From: Clytia hemisphaerica
Lineage: Eukaryota > Cnidaria > Hydrozoa > Leptothecata > Clytiidae
NCBI GenBank assembly: GCA_902728285.1
Contig: CACVBU010000292.1
Coordinates: 2,496,096 to 2,560,095 of the forward strand
Direction of reading: 5' to 3'
Length of the DNA: 64,000 nucleotides
Shown here: positions 43,479 through 54,113 of the stretch, piece after piece
Layout of the letters: the number at the start of each line of letters is the position of its first letter
Position numbering within the stretch: position 1 is the stretch's first letter
Notes under the pieces: model-generated
Database searches by the model: none
Seen by the model: the letters and a program-made list of their open reading frames with translations, nothing else
Told to the model about the DNA's origin: nothing
Position numbers and translations under genes: made by a program

Positions 43479-43738
43479 CCAGACGTAATTAATCGAACCA
43501 ATCAAACGTTTGTCAAACTTAATCGAACTTTGTTGTCCAATTAAATTAATGCTTGACTATATATAAGTTCGGTTGTCAAACTTTGATTGAATACTCACAA
43601 ATTTTCTAAACTATAAACAATAAAGTTCAATTAAAAGACCAACCTTAATCAAACTTAATCAAACTTAATTTAATCAATCGATTAACTATCGATTAGATAT
43701 CGATTTTAATAGATAATCGATTGATTAGTAACGTCTGG
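43479..43738. repeat. Inverted-repeat element with ATCGATT-rich end
   Basis: CCAGACGTAATTAATCGAAC at the left is inverted as GATTAGTAACGTCTGG at the right, 260 bp. The interior has tandem AATCAAACTT units and overlapping ATCGAT palindromes. Confidence 0.5.
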
Positions 43739-44340
43739 CTCAATGCGAGCGAGCACAAAAAGGTTTTCAGTGATCCTTGGAATAAGATTACGTAATCGGT
43801 GCCAAATTGTTTTTGTCTGAAAGTGGCGACCAAATAGGAGGCCACTATTTTCAGGGTGTTCTCGACAGTCTTTCTCCCCCTGCTTGCATGGAGTGGATAG
43901 CAGAATTTAAAAATCAGACTTCATATTTGTTTCCTAAAAGAAGATTACGTTGTGCGCTTAGTACTTAGAAAAGATTTGTTGAACATTTCTTCTTGTTGAA
44001 CGGAGCTTTTTGTCAAATTTGTCAAACATTTTTTGTTGACGAACTTTGTGGAACTTAATCGAATACTCACAATTTTAGCAACTTTTGTTGTTCGATTTAG
44101 TTCAACAAAGTTCAATTAGTTCAGTTATCAAAATTCAGAAGATAATGGAAGTCATGCAATTTCTATTACTTTAGTAGCAGAAAACTTTTTTATGTTGATG
44201 TTCAGACTGATTGAAAGGAGAGAAGTGGCCATAGAAAAGCAATTTTGTTTTATATGATTTTGTCAACCCCTTGCCCTCTGTTACACTCTTATTTCCTTCA
44301 TTTTTGTATTTTTCTTTTCTAGCAAAATTATAATAAATAA
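43739..44340. other. Non-coding 5' flank of the Gly-rich gene
   Basis: No gene recognised. Repeats of GAACTTTGTG/AACTTAATCGAA continue from the element on the left. Confidence 0.25.
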
Positions 44341-44715
44341 ATGGATGAAGAGATGAACCTCCCCCCTCCACCTTCGCCAGCATCAACTGTCGCTTACGTA
44401 AGAGTTGAATCTTTAAAAATTCACTTTGATTATGGTAATAATCGATTGTTAACACAATGTGTATTCTATTGTTCTATATCGTGAAAATCAAGTTTTTAGT
44501 CAAATTTATAGCTTGTCGCAACGTAAAATTTTGACAGGTCATATGACACAACTTTTAATTATCCAATCAGTTCCTTAACAATGGTTGACAGTTGTATTGC
44601 AAGGCTACAATATTCTTTCTTATAAGTGGTTGTTTTGTAGTTTTTCAGACTTTTCTGTACAATATAGCTTCACTGTATTTATCTTTTTTTATCAGGGTTT
44701 AGATAATGATGAAGA

Positions 44716-45162
44716 CCCGGGGGGGGTACTAGGATTGATGGGTGTCGGGTATGTGCGTGCCAGACCTCTGGACCCTTACCCTTAGAGAGACTGAATTTTG
44801 GTGAAAAGGTGACCCTTAGAGAGACTCAGTGTAGAAAAAACCAACCCTTAGAGAGACTTTTTCACAAAAAATTTCTATAATGGGCCAAAGAAATTCGATT
44901 TTTAAAAGAATTTCTCCAATTTTCGAAAAATTTCTCTAATTTTTGAAAAATTTTCTCACTTTTTTTAAAAGTGTTCTCAATTTTTTGACTTTTCACTTTT
45001 CTTTGACCCGAGTTTGTGAAAAAACCGACCCTTAGAGAGACTGATTTTGACTTTTGTTGTTTTGGTAACCCTTAGAGAGACTTTGGGAGGGTGAAAAACC
45101 CTACCCTTAAGGCACGCACATACCCAGCACCCATTTTTGCCTAAGTACCCCCCCCCCCCGGG
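44716..45162. mobile_element. 447-bp element inside exon 2 of the Gly-rich gene
   Basis: Ends CCCGGGGGGGGTACTAGG and CTAAGTACC with a C-run and GGG are inverse. Inner arms GGGTATGTGCGTGCC and GGCACGCACATACCC pair too. GATGAAGA flanks at 44708-44715 and 45163-45170, an 8-bp target duplication. The interior has many CCCTTAGAGAGACT units in tandem. It introduces a stop codon soon after its left end. Confidence 0.85.
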
Positions 45163-45364
45163 GATGAAGAAGGTGGGGTAACAGCGGAGCACGTCGTGGT
45201 CATCGTCCAAGATACCGAACAGGTGTCGGAGGACGATGACCTCACTCAATCACTCGATGGAAGTTTTGAAGAACCAGCTCAGCAGATTAATCAAGTAGTC
45301 AATCATATTTTAGAGATTGGGCAAGAGGATGAACAGCTTTTACAGAATCAAGGAGTTGTTAATG

Positions 45365-45985
45365 GTGTTAATCAAGAACTAGAATTGAATCAGGAACCAG
45401 AATTGAATCAGGAACTAGAATTGAATCAGGAACCAGAATTGAATCAGGAACTAGAATTGAATCAGGAACTAGAATTGAATCAGGAACTAGAATTGAATCA
45501 GGAACTAGAATTGAATCAGGAACTAGAATTGAATCAGGAACTAGAATTGAATCAGGAACCAGAATTGAATCAGGAACCAGAATTGAATCTACTAAATCAG
45601 GTTCAAGGAATAGTTAATGGTGGAAATGGTAACGGACAAGGCGGTGGAAACGGTAACGGACGAGGCGGTGGAAACGGTAACGGACGAGGCGGTGGAAACG
45701 GTAACGGACGAGGCGGTGGAAACGGTAACGGACGAGGCGGTGGAAAACGGTAACGGACGAGGCGGTGGAAACGGTAACGGACGAGGCGGTGGAAACGGTA
45801 ACGCACGAGGCGGTGGAAACGGTAACGCAAGAGGCGATGGAAACGGTCCTGCACGAGGTCGTGGTAACGGTCCTGCACGAGGTCGTGGTAACGGTCCTGC
45901 ACGAGGTCGTGGTAACGGTCCTGCACGAGGTCGTGGTAACGGTCCTGCACGAGGTCGTGGTAACGGTCATGCACAGGGTATTGCA
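45365..45985. repeat. Coding minisatellites (18 bp and 24 bp)
   Basis: GAATTGAATCAGGAACTA units (18 bp) at about 45365-45590, then GGCGGTGGAAACGGTAACGG (24-bp unit) at 45625-45840, then CGTGGTAACGGTCCTGCACG (24-bp unit) to 45985. All open frames on the minus strand here are shadows of these repeats. Confidence 0.9.
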
Positions 45986-46401
45986 TGGGGCGGTGGTAAT
46001 GGATATAATTATCGTGGACGTGGGGGGTTCCACCCATACCACCAACAACAAGCCCAACAACAGTTAAGCCCAGTTCAAATGGTGCACTTATTATTGACGA
46101 CCATCAATAACTTCTTTTAAAGATTAAACTTTTTCAGAATGGATTTGTCACATGTTACTCCTTTGTATTTTTGTATTTTTTTTGCTACCTGAAAAAAAAA
46201 TTGTAAGCCGTTAAATACTGTGATATCATTTAATTTCTCACATTTTTGTTCGATTACCTCTTTCTGCATCTTATTTTAGAGCAACAATTCAAATGAATAA
46301 TTTAGAACATTTCGGACAGAAACATAAAACCTTTCCTTTTCATTAGGATAATTTTAAGTTTTGAAAAACATCATACTTGAGTGGTTGTGCTGCATAAAGC
46401 G

Positions 46402-46499
46402 TACCTTAAGTGGATTAATTTTAGCGAGGATTTAATTTGGCAAATTTTGTCCGAATTTGCCCAAATTTAGCCCATGCCAATATTAATCCACTTAAGGTA
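46402..46499. repeat. 98-bp inverted-repeat element (TACCTTAAGTGGATTAAT)
   Basis: TACCTTAAGTGGATTAAT is perfectly inverted as ATTAATCCACTTAAGGTA. The interior GGATTTAATTTGGC/GCCCAAATTTAGCCC is shared with the element near 27873. Confidence 0.8.
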
Positions 46500-46577
46500 A
46501 ATGGTTTGTGTTTGTATTGATGTTAATTATCAATAACATTAACGTAACTGTTTTTCTTGTTACAGTGAAATAATAAA

Positions 46578-46694
46578 ATGAAAAAGTTATTACAACCTAA
46601 TGGTCATATCCAAGCAAAAAAGGAAGTTAAAAAATCAAGATATGCCTGGATATTTCATGATTGGAATCAAATTGGAAGTGACAAACAAAAGGGA
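46578..46694 (+). CDS. Possible first exon of an unrecognised gene
   Basis: ATG at 46578 opens 39 codons, including KKSRYAWIFHDWNQIGSDKQ, up to a GTAAGC donor in phase 0. Trp-rich WIFHDW resembles the start of BED-type zinc fingers of hAT-related genes but lacks the Cys pair. A second exon-like piece is at 48132-48200 (SKRAAEATLPKVDIFLEKPT), whose phase does not match, so exons are missing between. Confidence 0.3.
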
Positions 46695-47649
46695 GTAAGC
46701 TCTTTTTTTCCAATTTCATTGCGTTAATTGAATGATTTTCCCGATCACAGACTGGTCTGTAAAATACCATGGGGTGGTCCGAAAATTTTCAAATTTTGAA
46801 TTCAGGCACCACTGGCACATCTTCAGCTATAACAAAAAATTTGAGCGAAAAACGGTCACCAGAACAGGAGTTACAGTTTTTTTCTTTTTTCTCGCATAAA
46901 TTATCTCTCAGAATGTCGTTTTGCATAAATCAAAAATGAATTTATATATGAAAACGTTTTTATGAGATGTCTTTCAGTTATGTGAAGCATTTCTGAAAAT
47001 TTGAGCGAAAAAAGGTTACCAGAACTGGAATTACAGCCTTTTCTTTTTTCTCGCATAAATTATCTCTCAAAATGTCGTTTTGCATAAATTAAGGATGAAT
47101 TTATATATGAAAATGGGTTTGTGAGATGTCTTTCAGTTATGTGAAGCATCTCTGAAAGTTTGAGCGAAAAACGGTCATCTGAACTTGAGTTATAGCCATT
47201 TTTCTGATTTTTGGCATCAATTTTTTGCATAATTTAACTAATTATTTCTTAATTTATGCATTTTAAATATTTCTTAATTGGTATTGATTTCAATGTAATA
47301 AAACTGGATGAAATTGCTGAGGAGCTCCTGAAAATTTCAAGTCAAAAGCTTTATTGGATGGAAAGTTATAATCATTTTTGTCTTTGAATTCAATTCGTTA
47401 AAAGCAGTTTTTGGCATCTTTTGGTGCCGTTCTGGATTTGAGGTCTTGCTTGAAAAAGGTTGTGGATTTATTTCCAAATTGTACCAAAAAAGGCATATTT
47501 TAAGCAACTTTGAACGAGCATATCTCGAGAACCGCTTGAGCTATGAAGTTGGGTGACCCCTCATTTTTTTTCTAACGAGAAGGGCTTTCAGAAAAACTTG
47601 GTCTCATTTGGCTAAAACCAATTTAAAATTTTCACTGTCCCCCCTAGCA
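46695..47649. repeat. Diverged tandem repeat of about 165 bp in a putative intron
   Basis: The segment CTGAAAATTTGAGCGAAAAA... CTCGCATAAATTATCTCTCA recurs at about 46835, 46993 and 47152 in decreasing similarity. No coding function is visible. Confidence 0.6.
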
Positions 47650-47987
47650 TAGCCTGGGAATCCAAGCTAATAATTTTAGAAGAAACAAAAAATGCCTCAC
47701 CTCACAAAGTCCTAAAATTATACAGCTTGGTGCAGGTAGATTAGTCTGACACAGAATGTTATAAACAGTCTGTGTGTGAACCCTTGTTTTCCATAAATTA
47801 TGCGCGCGCATCGAAATAATCAAAATGCGCGCGAAAGTAATACGCCAAAGCTGGCCAATCAGGCCGAACCTGCATTGCAGGGGAAAATCTCCCTGCAGGC
47901 GAGTTACCTGCGCCAAGCGTTAAACCAGCAGCAAAAATATCATAAACTAGACTGTGAAAAAATTTTAACGCTTGGATTCCCAGGCTG
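47650..47987. mobile_element. 560-bp element, copy 2, internally deleted
   Basis: Begins TAGCCTGGGAATCCAAGC and ends GCTTGGATTCCCAGGCT. Compared with copies 1 and 3 it lacks about 220 internal bp between CCCTTGTT and CCATAAATTATG. No target duplication is obvious. Confidence 0.85.
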
Positions 47988-48269
47988 TTCAAAGTGTTGT
48001 TTTAGTGTTGTCACTGCATGATTTTGTGTTTTTTGTCTTGCATGTTTTTAGCAATGCTGTTTTGTGTTTTATTTGTATATTTAATTCAATGTACTTCATG
48101 ATTAAATTACTTGCCTTTACTGGGATACAGGTGTTTTTTTAGAATCTAAACGTGCTGCAGAAGCTACACTCCCGAAGGTTGATATCTTTCTTGAGAAACC
48201 AACAGACGGTAAAAGAAAAAGAAAGAATGTGTGTTGAATAATGTAAAATGGTAAAAAGGAATTTCCCCA

Positions 48270-50520
48270 AATACGAAAATCACTTAAACCATTCAGGCCC
48301 AAAAAACCTTTTAAGCTGTTTTTGGCCCAAATTTGCCCAAAAAGATTTTCCTTAAAAATCTGGCTCCTTCACATTTTGGGCATTGCCATTTTGCATCATT
48401 GTGCAAAAAATCAGAAAAAAATTATGAGTCAACATTGAGAAAAGCTATATTTTCTTATTTGGTTAAAGGGAATTTCCCCAAAATACGAAAATCCATCTTT
48501 TAAGGCGAATAAGAATTTTCCAGGAAAAACCACTTCAGTCATTCTTTAGAGAATCTTGCCCTCCATCTTTGTACAAAAAATCAGAAAAAAGTAATGACAG
48601 GATTTTGCTCAAAGTCCAAAAAACCCTATTTTTAGGCAGTTTTTGGCCCAAATTTGCCCAAATAAATTTTTTCTTAAAAATCGGGCTCCGTCACGTTCTG
48701 GGCATTGCCATTTTGCATCATTGTGCAAAAAATCAGAAAAAACTAATGAGCCAATCCTGAGAAAAGCTGGTAACAGACGGACGGACGAACGGACATTAAT
48801 TTAACGGGTTAATTTATAGAACCTCCACCGGGGTACCCGGAGGTAGGTCCAAAAAGTAAATGATTAATGTCAAAACATATAACATAGATATAGAATATAT
48901 GGCTCATCGCCCGTGTAAGAAGCACAACTGACGTCACGTAAAGTAAGCCAAGTGATCATGGATCTCGGATCTTGGATTTCGGATCTTGGATCTCAGATGT
49001 TGGATCTCGGATCTTGGATCTCAGATGTTGGATCTCGGATCTTGGATCTCGGATCTCGGATCTTGGACCTCGGATCTTTGATATCGGATCATTGAATCAA
49101 GATCATTAGATCATTGGGGATCGTTGGATCATTGGATCATTAGATCATTGGATCGTTGGGTCATTGGATCTCGGATCTTGGATCTCAGATCTTGGACCTC
49201 GGATGTGCGAGTAGTTTCAATACATTCATCAATGTTTTCGTCATCCGGTTCAAAATCAATTAGAATAGAAAAAGGTTATTTCAATGTATGGCGAGAAAAC
49301 AGCTAGAATTAAGGGAACCCCATATACTTTGAAAACTTCCTACACGCCTGTTATGAAAACTGTCAAATCAAAATTTTTCTTATTTTGCAGTGAAACAACG
49401 TAAAGGGACATTCAAGAAGACAGAAATTTTTGATTTGTTGGAATGTAATCTCGAGTACGATATATATTACAGTCGGTTCGAGAGTTTTTAAAACTAATAG
49501 CCAGGCAGCTAAGTGAAATGTTAGGTACACGTTGACGGTATTTGTTTCACAGATTTGGCTTTGCTTTACTTTTAAATTTTTTGGCAAAAAGACCAAAAAA
49601 ATATATCGATAGCTGATAGAATTTTTAGGCAAATATATGGTTATATGCCAGTCTAGAAAGGAGAGAAATGTTATGCTGAGGCTGCACCAACTTAACTGGG
49701 AAAAGCCGAAGAGGCAGCAGATCTCCAATCTCAAGTCTAGGCCGGAGATATCCGGCGCACACACAGCGCAATATTTCCAGACTGGTATTATAATACGCCT
49801 GCTGATGATACACTACACCGTGCGTCAACAGCCCTATTATTTCACTTCGCTCCCTAAATTTTCACTTGGCTTTTTTCCTCTAAAATTCTGTTATTAGACT
49901 TTTTAACTTTCATTCTTAGTACATTTTGTACCCAGGATTATACATAATTTCAGTTATAGAAATAATCCATCCAAAAACATATAAGACTAAGTTTTTTTTG
50001 GAAAAACTATGCACAATCATAGAGTTAAAACTTTCTTGGTGTTATTAAACCATATACATACCACGAAGGCTTTTAATCAAGCCTGAAGGAAGACATGATG
50101 TATTTATTGTTATTTCCTCCAGTACTCGTCTTTTTGAGATTTAGAAACCTTCCTTGAACTTATGTCACAATCTCCTTTTCCTCGTTGGAAAACAATTCTT
50201 CTGCCGTCAGTTGGGGTGTGGTCAATCTGCTGATCACAGATAAGGTTTACCTTATGGGTGAAAATAAGTTATTTTGATATTTTGTGTGAAAAATGCGTTA
50301 AAAGTGTAAGCAGTGGAAGACAAGTCATTAAACTTCTATCAGTCAGTGACTTGCACACGGAAGTCTCGCCAGCGCCTTGAATAATTAAAATAGCTGAAAT
50401 TCTAAACTCTAAAATAATTCTAGAATTTCTACCAAAATAGTACATAAAGTAACAAACAAGTGTCAATAAAATGTCTCATTTCTGCTTTTAAAATCCAACA
50501 TCCATTTCTAGTAGACATGT
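48270..50520. other. Repeat-rich non-coding stretch
   Basis: A diverged direct repeat (TTTTGGCCCAAATTTGCCCA... GGGCATTGCCATTTTGCATC) at about 48310-48430 and 48630-48750, and the GGATCT satellite at 48957-49206. From 49.2 to 50.5 kb no gene or repeat is supported. Confidence 0.4.
48957..49206. repeat. GGATCTTGGATCTCGGATCT simple satellite
   Basis: About twenty-five imperfect 7-mers of the type GGATCTY, GGATCAT or TTGGATC in tandem over 250 bp, drifting from GGATCT to GATCATT in the middle. Confidence 0.9.
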
Positions 50521-50529
50521 ATAGCCATC

Positions 50530-50699
50530 AACATGTTAAACAATATCAGCAGGACTTTTTAAACAATGATTTTTAACATGGTATGCTAATCCTGAGCGGT
50601 GATTATACTTTTCTTTACAAACTCTCCACTCATATGAGCGTGTATTCAAACACTTTCGTTTATGTTCTTCAAGGTATTTTTTTCTTTAAGTATATTTTC
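50530..50699 (-). pseudogene. C2H2 zinc-finger fragment
   Basis: On the minus strand the frame reads YLEEHKRKCLNTRSYEW, then CKEKYNHRSGLAYHVKNHC. This gives C-x-x(n)-C and H-x3-H spacing typical of a C2H2 finger with the hydrophobic YNHRSGLAYH core. It adjoins the 3' break of the Penelope-like RT remnant, so the retroelement may end in or near a zinc-finger gene. The segment is too short to name. Confidence 0.4.
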
Positions 50700-52140
50700 T
50701 TTTTCAAACTTCCCGAGGAATAGGTCTGAATAAGGTGTAGCCTGGGAATCCAAGCTCATAATCTTAGAAAAAAAACAAAAAATACCTCACAAAGTTCTAA
50801 AATTATAGAGCTTGGTGCAGGTAGATTAGTCTGACACAGAATGTTATAAACAGTCTGTGTGTGAACCCTTGTTGACAGACTTTCTGAACTCTGGAAACCC
50901 AGGCAAACACACATAATCAACTTACCATAAAAACTCTTTCACAAGCTCCAAAGACTTTCAAAACTACTAAAACCACATCAAAACATCAGTCACATGTATT
51001 TAGACATCCAGCCAACAGCCATTTTGTTTCTAAACGAATCTATGTTTTCATTTTCATTTGTTTTCCTTTTTGTTGCAGAGTCAGCTTTTTCCATAAATTA
51101 TGCGCGCGCGTCGAAATTATCAAAATGCGCGCGAAGTACTGCTAAGTAATACGCCGAAAGCTGGTCAATCAGCTCGAACCTGCATTGCAGGGAAAAATGT
51201 CCCTGCAGGCGAGTTACCTGCGCCAAGCGTTAAACAAGCAGCAAAAATATCATAAACTAGACTGTGAACAAAGTTTAACACTTGGATTCCCAGGCTAAAT
51301 AAGGTGGTGTCATGCGGGTGCCCATCGGGCAACCATGTTTTTGTTTATATAAATTTTGATTTAAAAGAAAATAGTTGTTTTCCAACACAAAATGAAATAA
51401 AGTCTTTAAAATTCTGTTATTTGGTGTAAAGGGTGGTACGTCTGATTATGATAGAGGCATGCTTCTAAGCCTTCGTCATGTGGGATGTTTGTGTATAAAG
51501 ATTTAACGTCAATTGTTACAAGATAAGTAGTTATTCTACTTTCTTTTTTACAATGATCTTTAAAAATTCGTTAGTGTCTTTGATATGAGATTCAAGTTTG
51601 AGCGTTAATGGTTGGATACATTTTGTAAGAAATTCAGATATGTTTTCATCCACTGAATTAACAGAAGAAACAACAGGCCTTCCTAGAATGCCGGGTTTGT
51701 GTAGTTTTGGAAGTATGTAGAATAGATTAATCCTTGGGTTTATAGGTGTATAAAGAAAATCAAGTGTTTCTTCATTGATTTTGTTTCGATAGTAAATTGT
51801 TTCCAGGAAGGCTTGTATGTTTATTTTTAAATCGTTTAAAGGATTATCTTCGATTTTCTCATAAAAAGATATGTCTTTGAGGTGCTCTTCTGCTTTTTCT
51901 TTGTATAAGAGGCATCCATTATTGTAATAGACCCTCCTTTATCTGCTTTTTTAATTCAAATTTGTTGGTTATTTGAGAGGCGTCCTAACGTATTCTTTTC
52001 TTTAGTATTTAGATTTTGATTTAAGGATAAATGGGGTAGAGTTTTTTTGTATGACATTTTCACAGAATGTACCTTTATTTGCCCTCTAAAGGATAAAAGA
52101 AAAAGAAAGCATTTAACCTCAGTCGATTTCCTAAATCTTT
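50690..52140 (-). pseudogene. Penelope-like reverse transcriptase, decayed and split
   Basis: Minus-strand reading with several stops. KKADKGGSITIMD near 51950, FYILPKLHKPG at about 51700, VSSVNSVDENISEFLTK, and [17 protein letters not shown] at about 51480-51530 are hallmarks of Penelope-like RT: the KLHKP fingers motif and the DV-SLYTNIP palm motif. The next palm block (GCPMGTRMTPPY, near 51310) is followed at once by the 560-bp element. The reading resumes on the other side below 50738. The domain after that is lost. The N-terminal part is listed separately. Confidence 0.8.
50738..51297. mobile_element. 560-bp element, copy 3, inserted in the Penelope-like RT
   Basis: Ends TAGCCTGGGAATCCAAGC and CTTGGATTCCCAGGCTA with AATAAGGTG at 50729-50737 and 51298-51306, a perfect 9-bp target duplication. 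It is full length and closely matches copy 1. The host retroelement reads on across the site once element and one duplicate are disregarded, so the element is the younger of the two. Confidence 0.9.
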
Positions 52141-52333
52141 ACTAAAACAAGGAATTCTGAATCCGATTAATCCAATTAAAGATCGCCGTGTTTGAAAGAT
52201 TTGTCACAAGGTCGGATGATTTTCAGTGGAATTTTGTGGTAATGTTGTTATAATTAGTATTTGATGTTGATAAATTGTTTTCTGTTTTATACGGTCTACT
52301 ACTACTCTTATATACACTATTTACATTAAAAGT

Positions 52334-52890
52334 TCATAAAAATCGTTGTCGTTTTTCTTGTTGTTGGCCATTGTTATCGTTCGATTTTCGTTTTCTTTGC
52401 CTTTGGGTGTTTTGCTGGTTATAGTTTTCTTTCACCTCTTTGTCACACTTTTGCAACTCTTCATCGCTAAGTTGATCTTTAAGTTTTTGTCTTTCGACTT
52501 TGTGTTGTCCATTCGATTCTCGGTGGTGCTCGATTGTCACATTTCTTAATTTTCTCCCTGCTCCTTGGAGAATATGAGTCCATTTCTGACGGTTTTTGTC
52601 GGATAGTGAGAGGGTTGAGTTGATCGTTGGGATAAGTCCCTCAGGTGTTGACGAGTGTTGTTCAAGATGCGACATTTGTCTATTGTGTTGGAGGATTCGG
52701 GTGGTGTGGTATTTGTATTGTTTAGAAATACGGTCTTTGTCACGTGCGAGTACGGATCCATGTTGTCGTTTGGGTGTTTGTCGATGGCATCTTGATAGAA
52801 GATCAACGATGTCTTCACTTTGAGGGTTTGGTTTTTGTTTTTATGCCTGTTCTTGGTTACTGAAGATTCGGTTGTTCGGAGAATCTCCAT
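52334..52890 (-). pseudogene. N-terminal region of the Penelope-like element
   Basis: Two overlapping minus-strand frames: 52890-52546 (start MEILRTTESSVTKNRHKNKN) and 52675-52334 (MSHLEQHSSTPEGLIPTINS). The second contains LKDQLSDEELQKCDKEVKEN and a Lys/Arg tail. It lies just upstream of the RT remnant on the same strand and resembles the charged helical region before RT in Penelope-like elements. The frames overlap by 130 bases, so a frameshift or two ORFs are possible. Assignment is mainly by position. Confidence 0.45.
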
Positions 52891-52967
52891 CTATAAAAAG
52901 AGTATTTTAATGGGAGTATTTAGATATAAAGTCGTAATTGTGATGAGCATAAGTATATATGTGTTAA

Positions 52968-53582
52968 AGGAGATCTAACGGCAAAAATTTTGCTACGTTT
53001 TTTTTGGAAATTATGGAAACTTTATATTGTGGGGATTAAAATGAGCTATATTATGTTGAAAAATTTTAACTCAATAGGAAATTATATCCCTTTAAAGATT
53101 TAAGCGTGTGACGTCATTGCTGAACAACTTGTTTGTTAAACAAGATTTTCTCTCTTTTTCTCTAAACTTTTATTGAGTTTTATAAAGAAAAATTTCTTGA
53201 TAAAATCATTTAGCACATTCATTTAGACTTCTAAATTCAGAGCAAAATGTCGTCGAGTGAATCTTCAAGTGAAGAAAATGATTTCTCAGACATTTTTAAC
53301 CATTCTACTACTTCTACATTCTACGTACATCAAAATTATATTTTGCTATAAAACATCTTCTTTCCATAATTTTTGTCTACAAACAGTTTCTCTATCGAAA
53401 TGAAAGTTCAGTGCTGACGCCACGAAACCCTCTTACTTTCAAATAAAGAGATATTTTAAACAATGATAATTCAATCAATATGAAAGATTTTGCACTCGTT
53501 CTTTTTGCAATGTTTTTTATTTAATTAGGCCTGTACTCTGTCAAAAAATAATGATAAAGAAATTTTTGCCGTTAGATCTCCT
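52968..53582. mobile_element. 615-bp TTAA-flanked element with a small Ser/Glu ORF
   Basis: Ends AGGAGATCTAACGGCAAAAA and TTTTTGCCGTTAGATCTCCT are inverse, and TTAA flanks both sides (52964-52967 and 53583-53586). This is the target of piggyBac- and Kolobok-type transposases. At 53247 a short frame begins MSSSESSSEENDFSDI and stops after 34 codons; it may be the first-exon relic of a transposase gene. Otherwise non-coding. Confidence 0.85.
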
Positions 53583-53964
53583 TTAAAGTATATTATTAGT
53601 GAACATATGGCATATGTGTGTTTATAAGCATAATCGCACGATGGGTCATTTTTTCTTATTTGGCACGCCTTCAAAGAGAGCAATTAATCGTTAATTGCAT
53701 TCTGTAGAGAGCAATTAATTGTTAATCACACTCTCCAATACGGCGCCAATGTTTACAAAATTGATTGTAACGATTTTTCTTACATTTTTTTTGCATCGAA
53801 CGTTTTAATTGCATTCGAAATTTATTTTGTGAGAAAGAAAATCAATAAACAACAATAAAAGAAAGACAAAAAGAGAAGAGAAAAATATAAAACTCTCAGT
53901 GTAATTTCTGTGATTTACTTTCCTAACTAGGAAAAAGTAGTGACAGCCTTTGTGCAATTAGCTC

Positions 53965-54113
53965 GTAATCACATAATAACTTGTACAATTCGAAAATTGC
54001 ACTCGTGATTTTTTTGTTTCGAATTTTCCTCGTCCTTTCGGACTCGGAAAATTAATAACAAAAAAATCACTCGTGCAATTATATTCGAATTGCACTCGTT
54101 ATCATGTGATTAC
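53965..54113. repeat. Fold-back element (GTAATCACAT ends)
   Basis: GTAATCACATAATAAC at the left is matched by GTTATCATGTGATTAC at the right. Inner arms TGCACTCGTGATTTTTTTGT and its inverse continue to a centre at CCTTTCGGACTCGG. 149 bp. Confidence 0.8.

Larger units (their letters stand above)
44341..46120 (+). pseudogene. Gly/Arg/Asn-rich repeat gene, broken by an element and an extra A
   Basis: Exon 1 (44341-44397, MDEEMNLPPPPSPASTVAY) ends at GTAAGA. Exon 2 starts at 44696 after TTTTTATCAG in phase 0. An acidic stretch (GLDNDE, resumed after the insertion as EGGVTAEHVVVIVQDTEQ) leads to about thirteen copies of an 18-bp unit (LNQELE), then 24-bp units GGGNGNGR and RGRGNGPA. It ends GGGNGYNYRGRGGFHPYHQQ and TAA at 46118. 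RGG-like tracts are typical of RNA-binding proteins. Two lesions are visible: a 447-bp element in exon 2, and one extra A at about 45743-45746 (GGAAAACGG instead of GGAAACGG) that shifts the frame. Both could be allelic or, for the A, an assembly slip. No folded domain is recognised. Confidence 0.55.

Noticed and set aside
45603-46060. Long minus-strand frames rich in His/Arg/Tyr and Thr/Ser repeats
   Set aside because: They are shadows of the plus-strand 24-bp coding minisatellite and exist because the unit length is a multiple of three.
49363-49897. Opposing frames of 86-133 codons
   Set aside because: No recognised motif, no splice context and codon use unlike the real genes here; likely chance.
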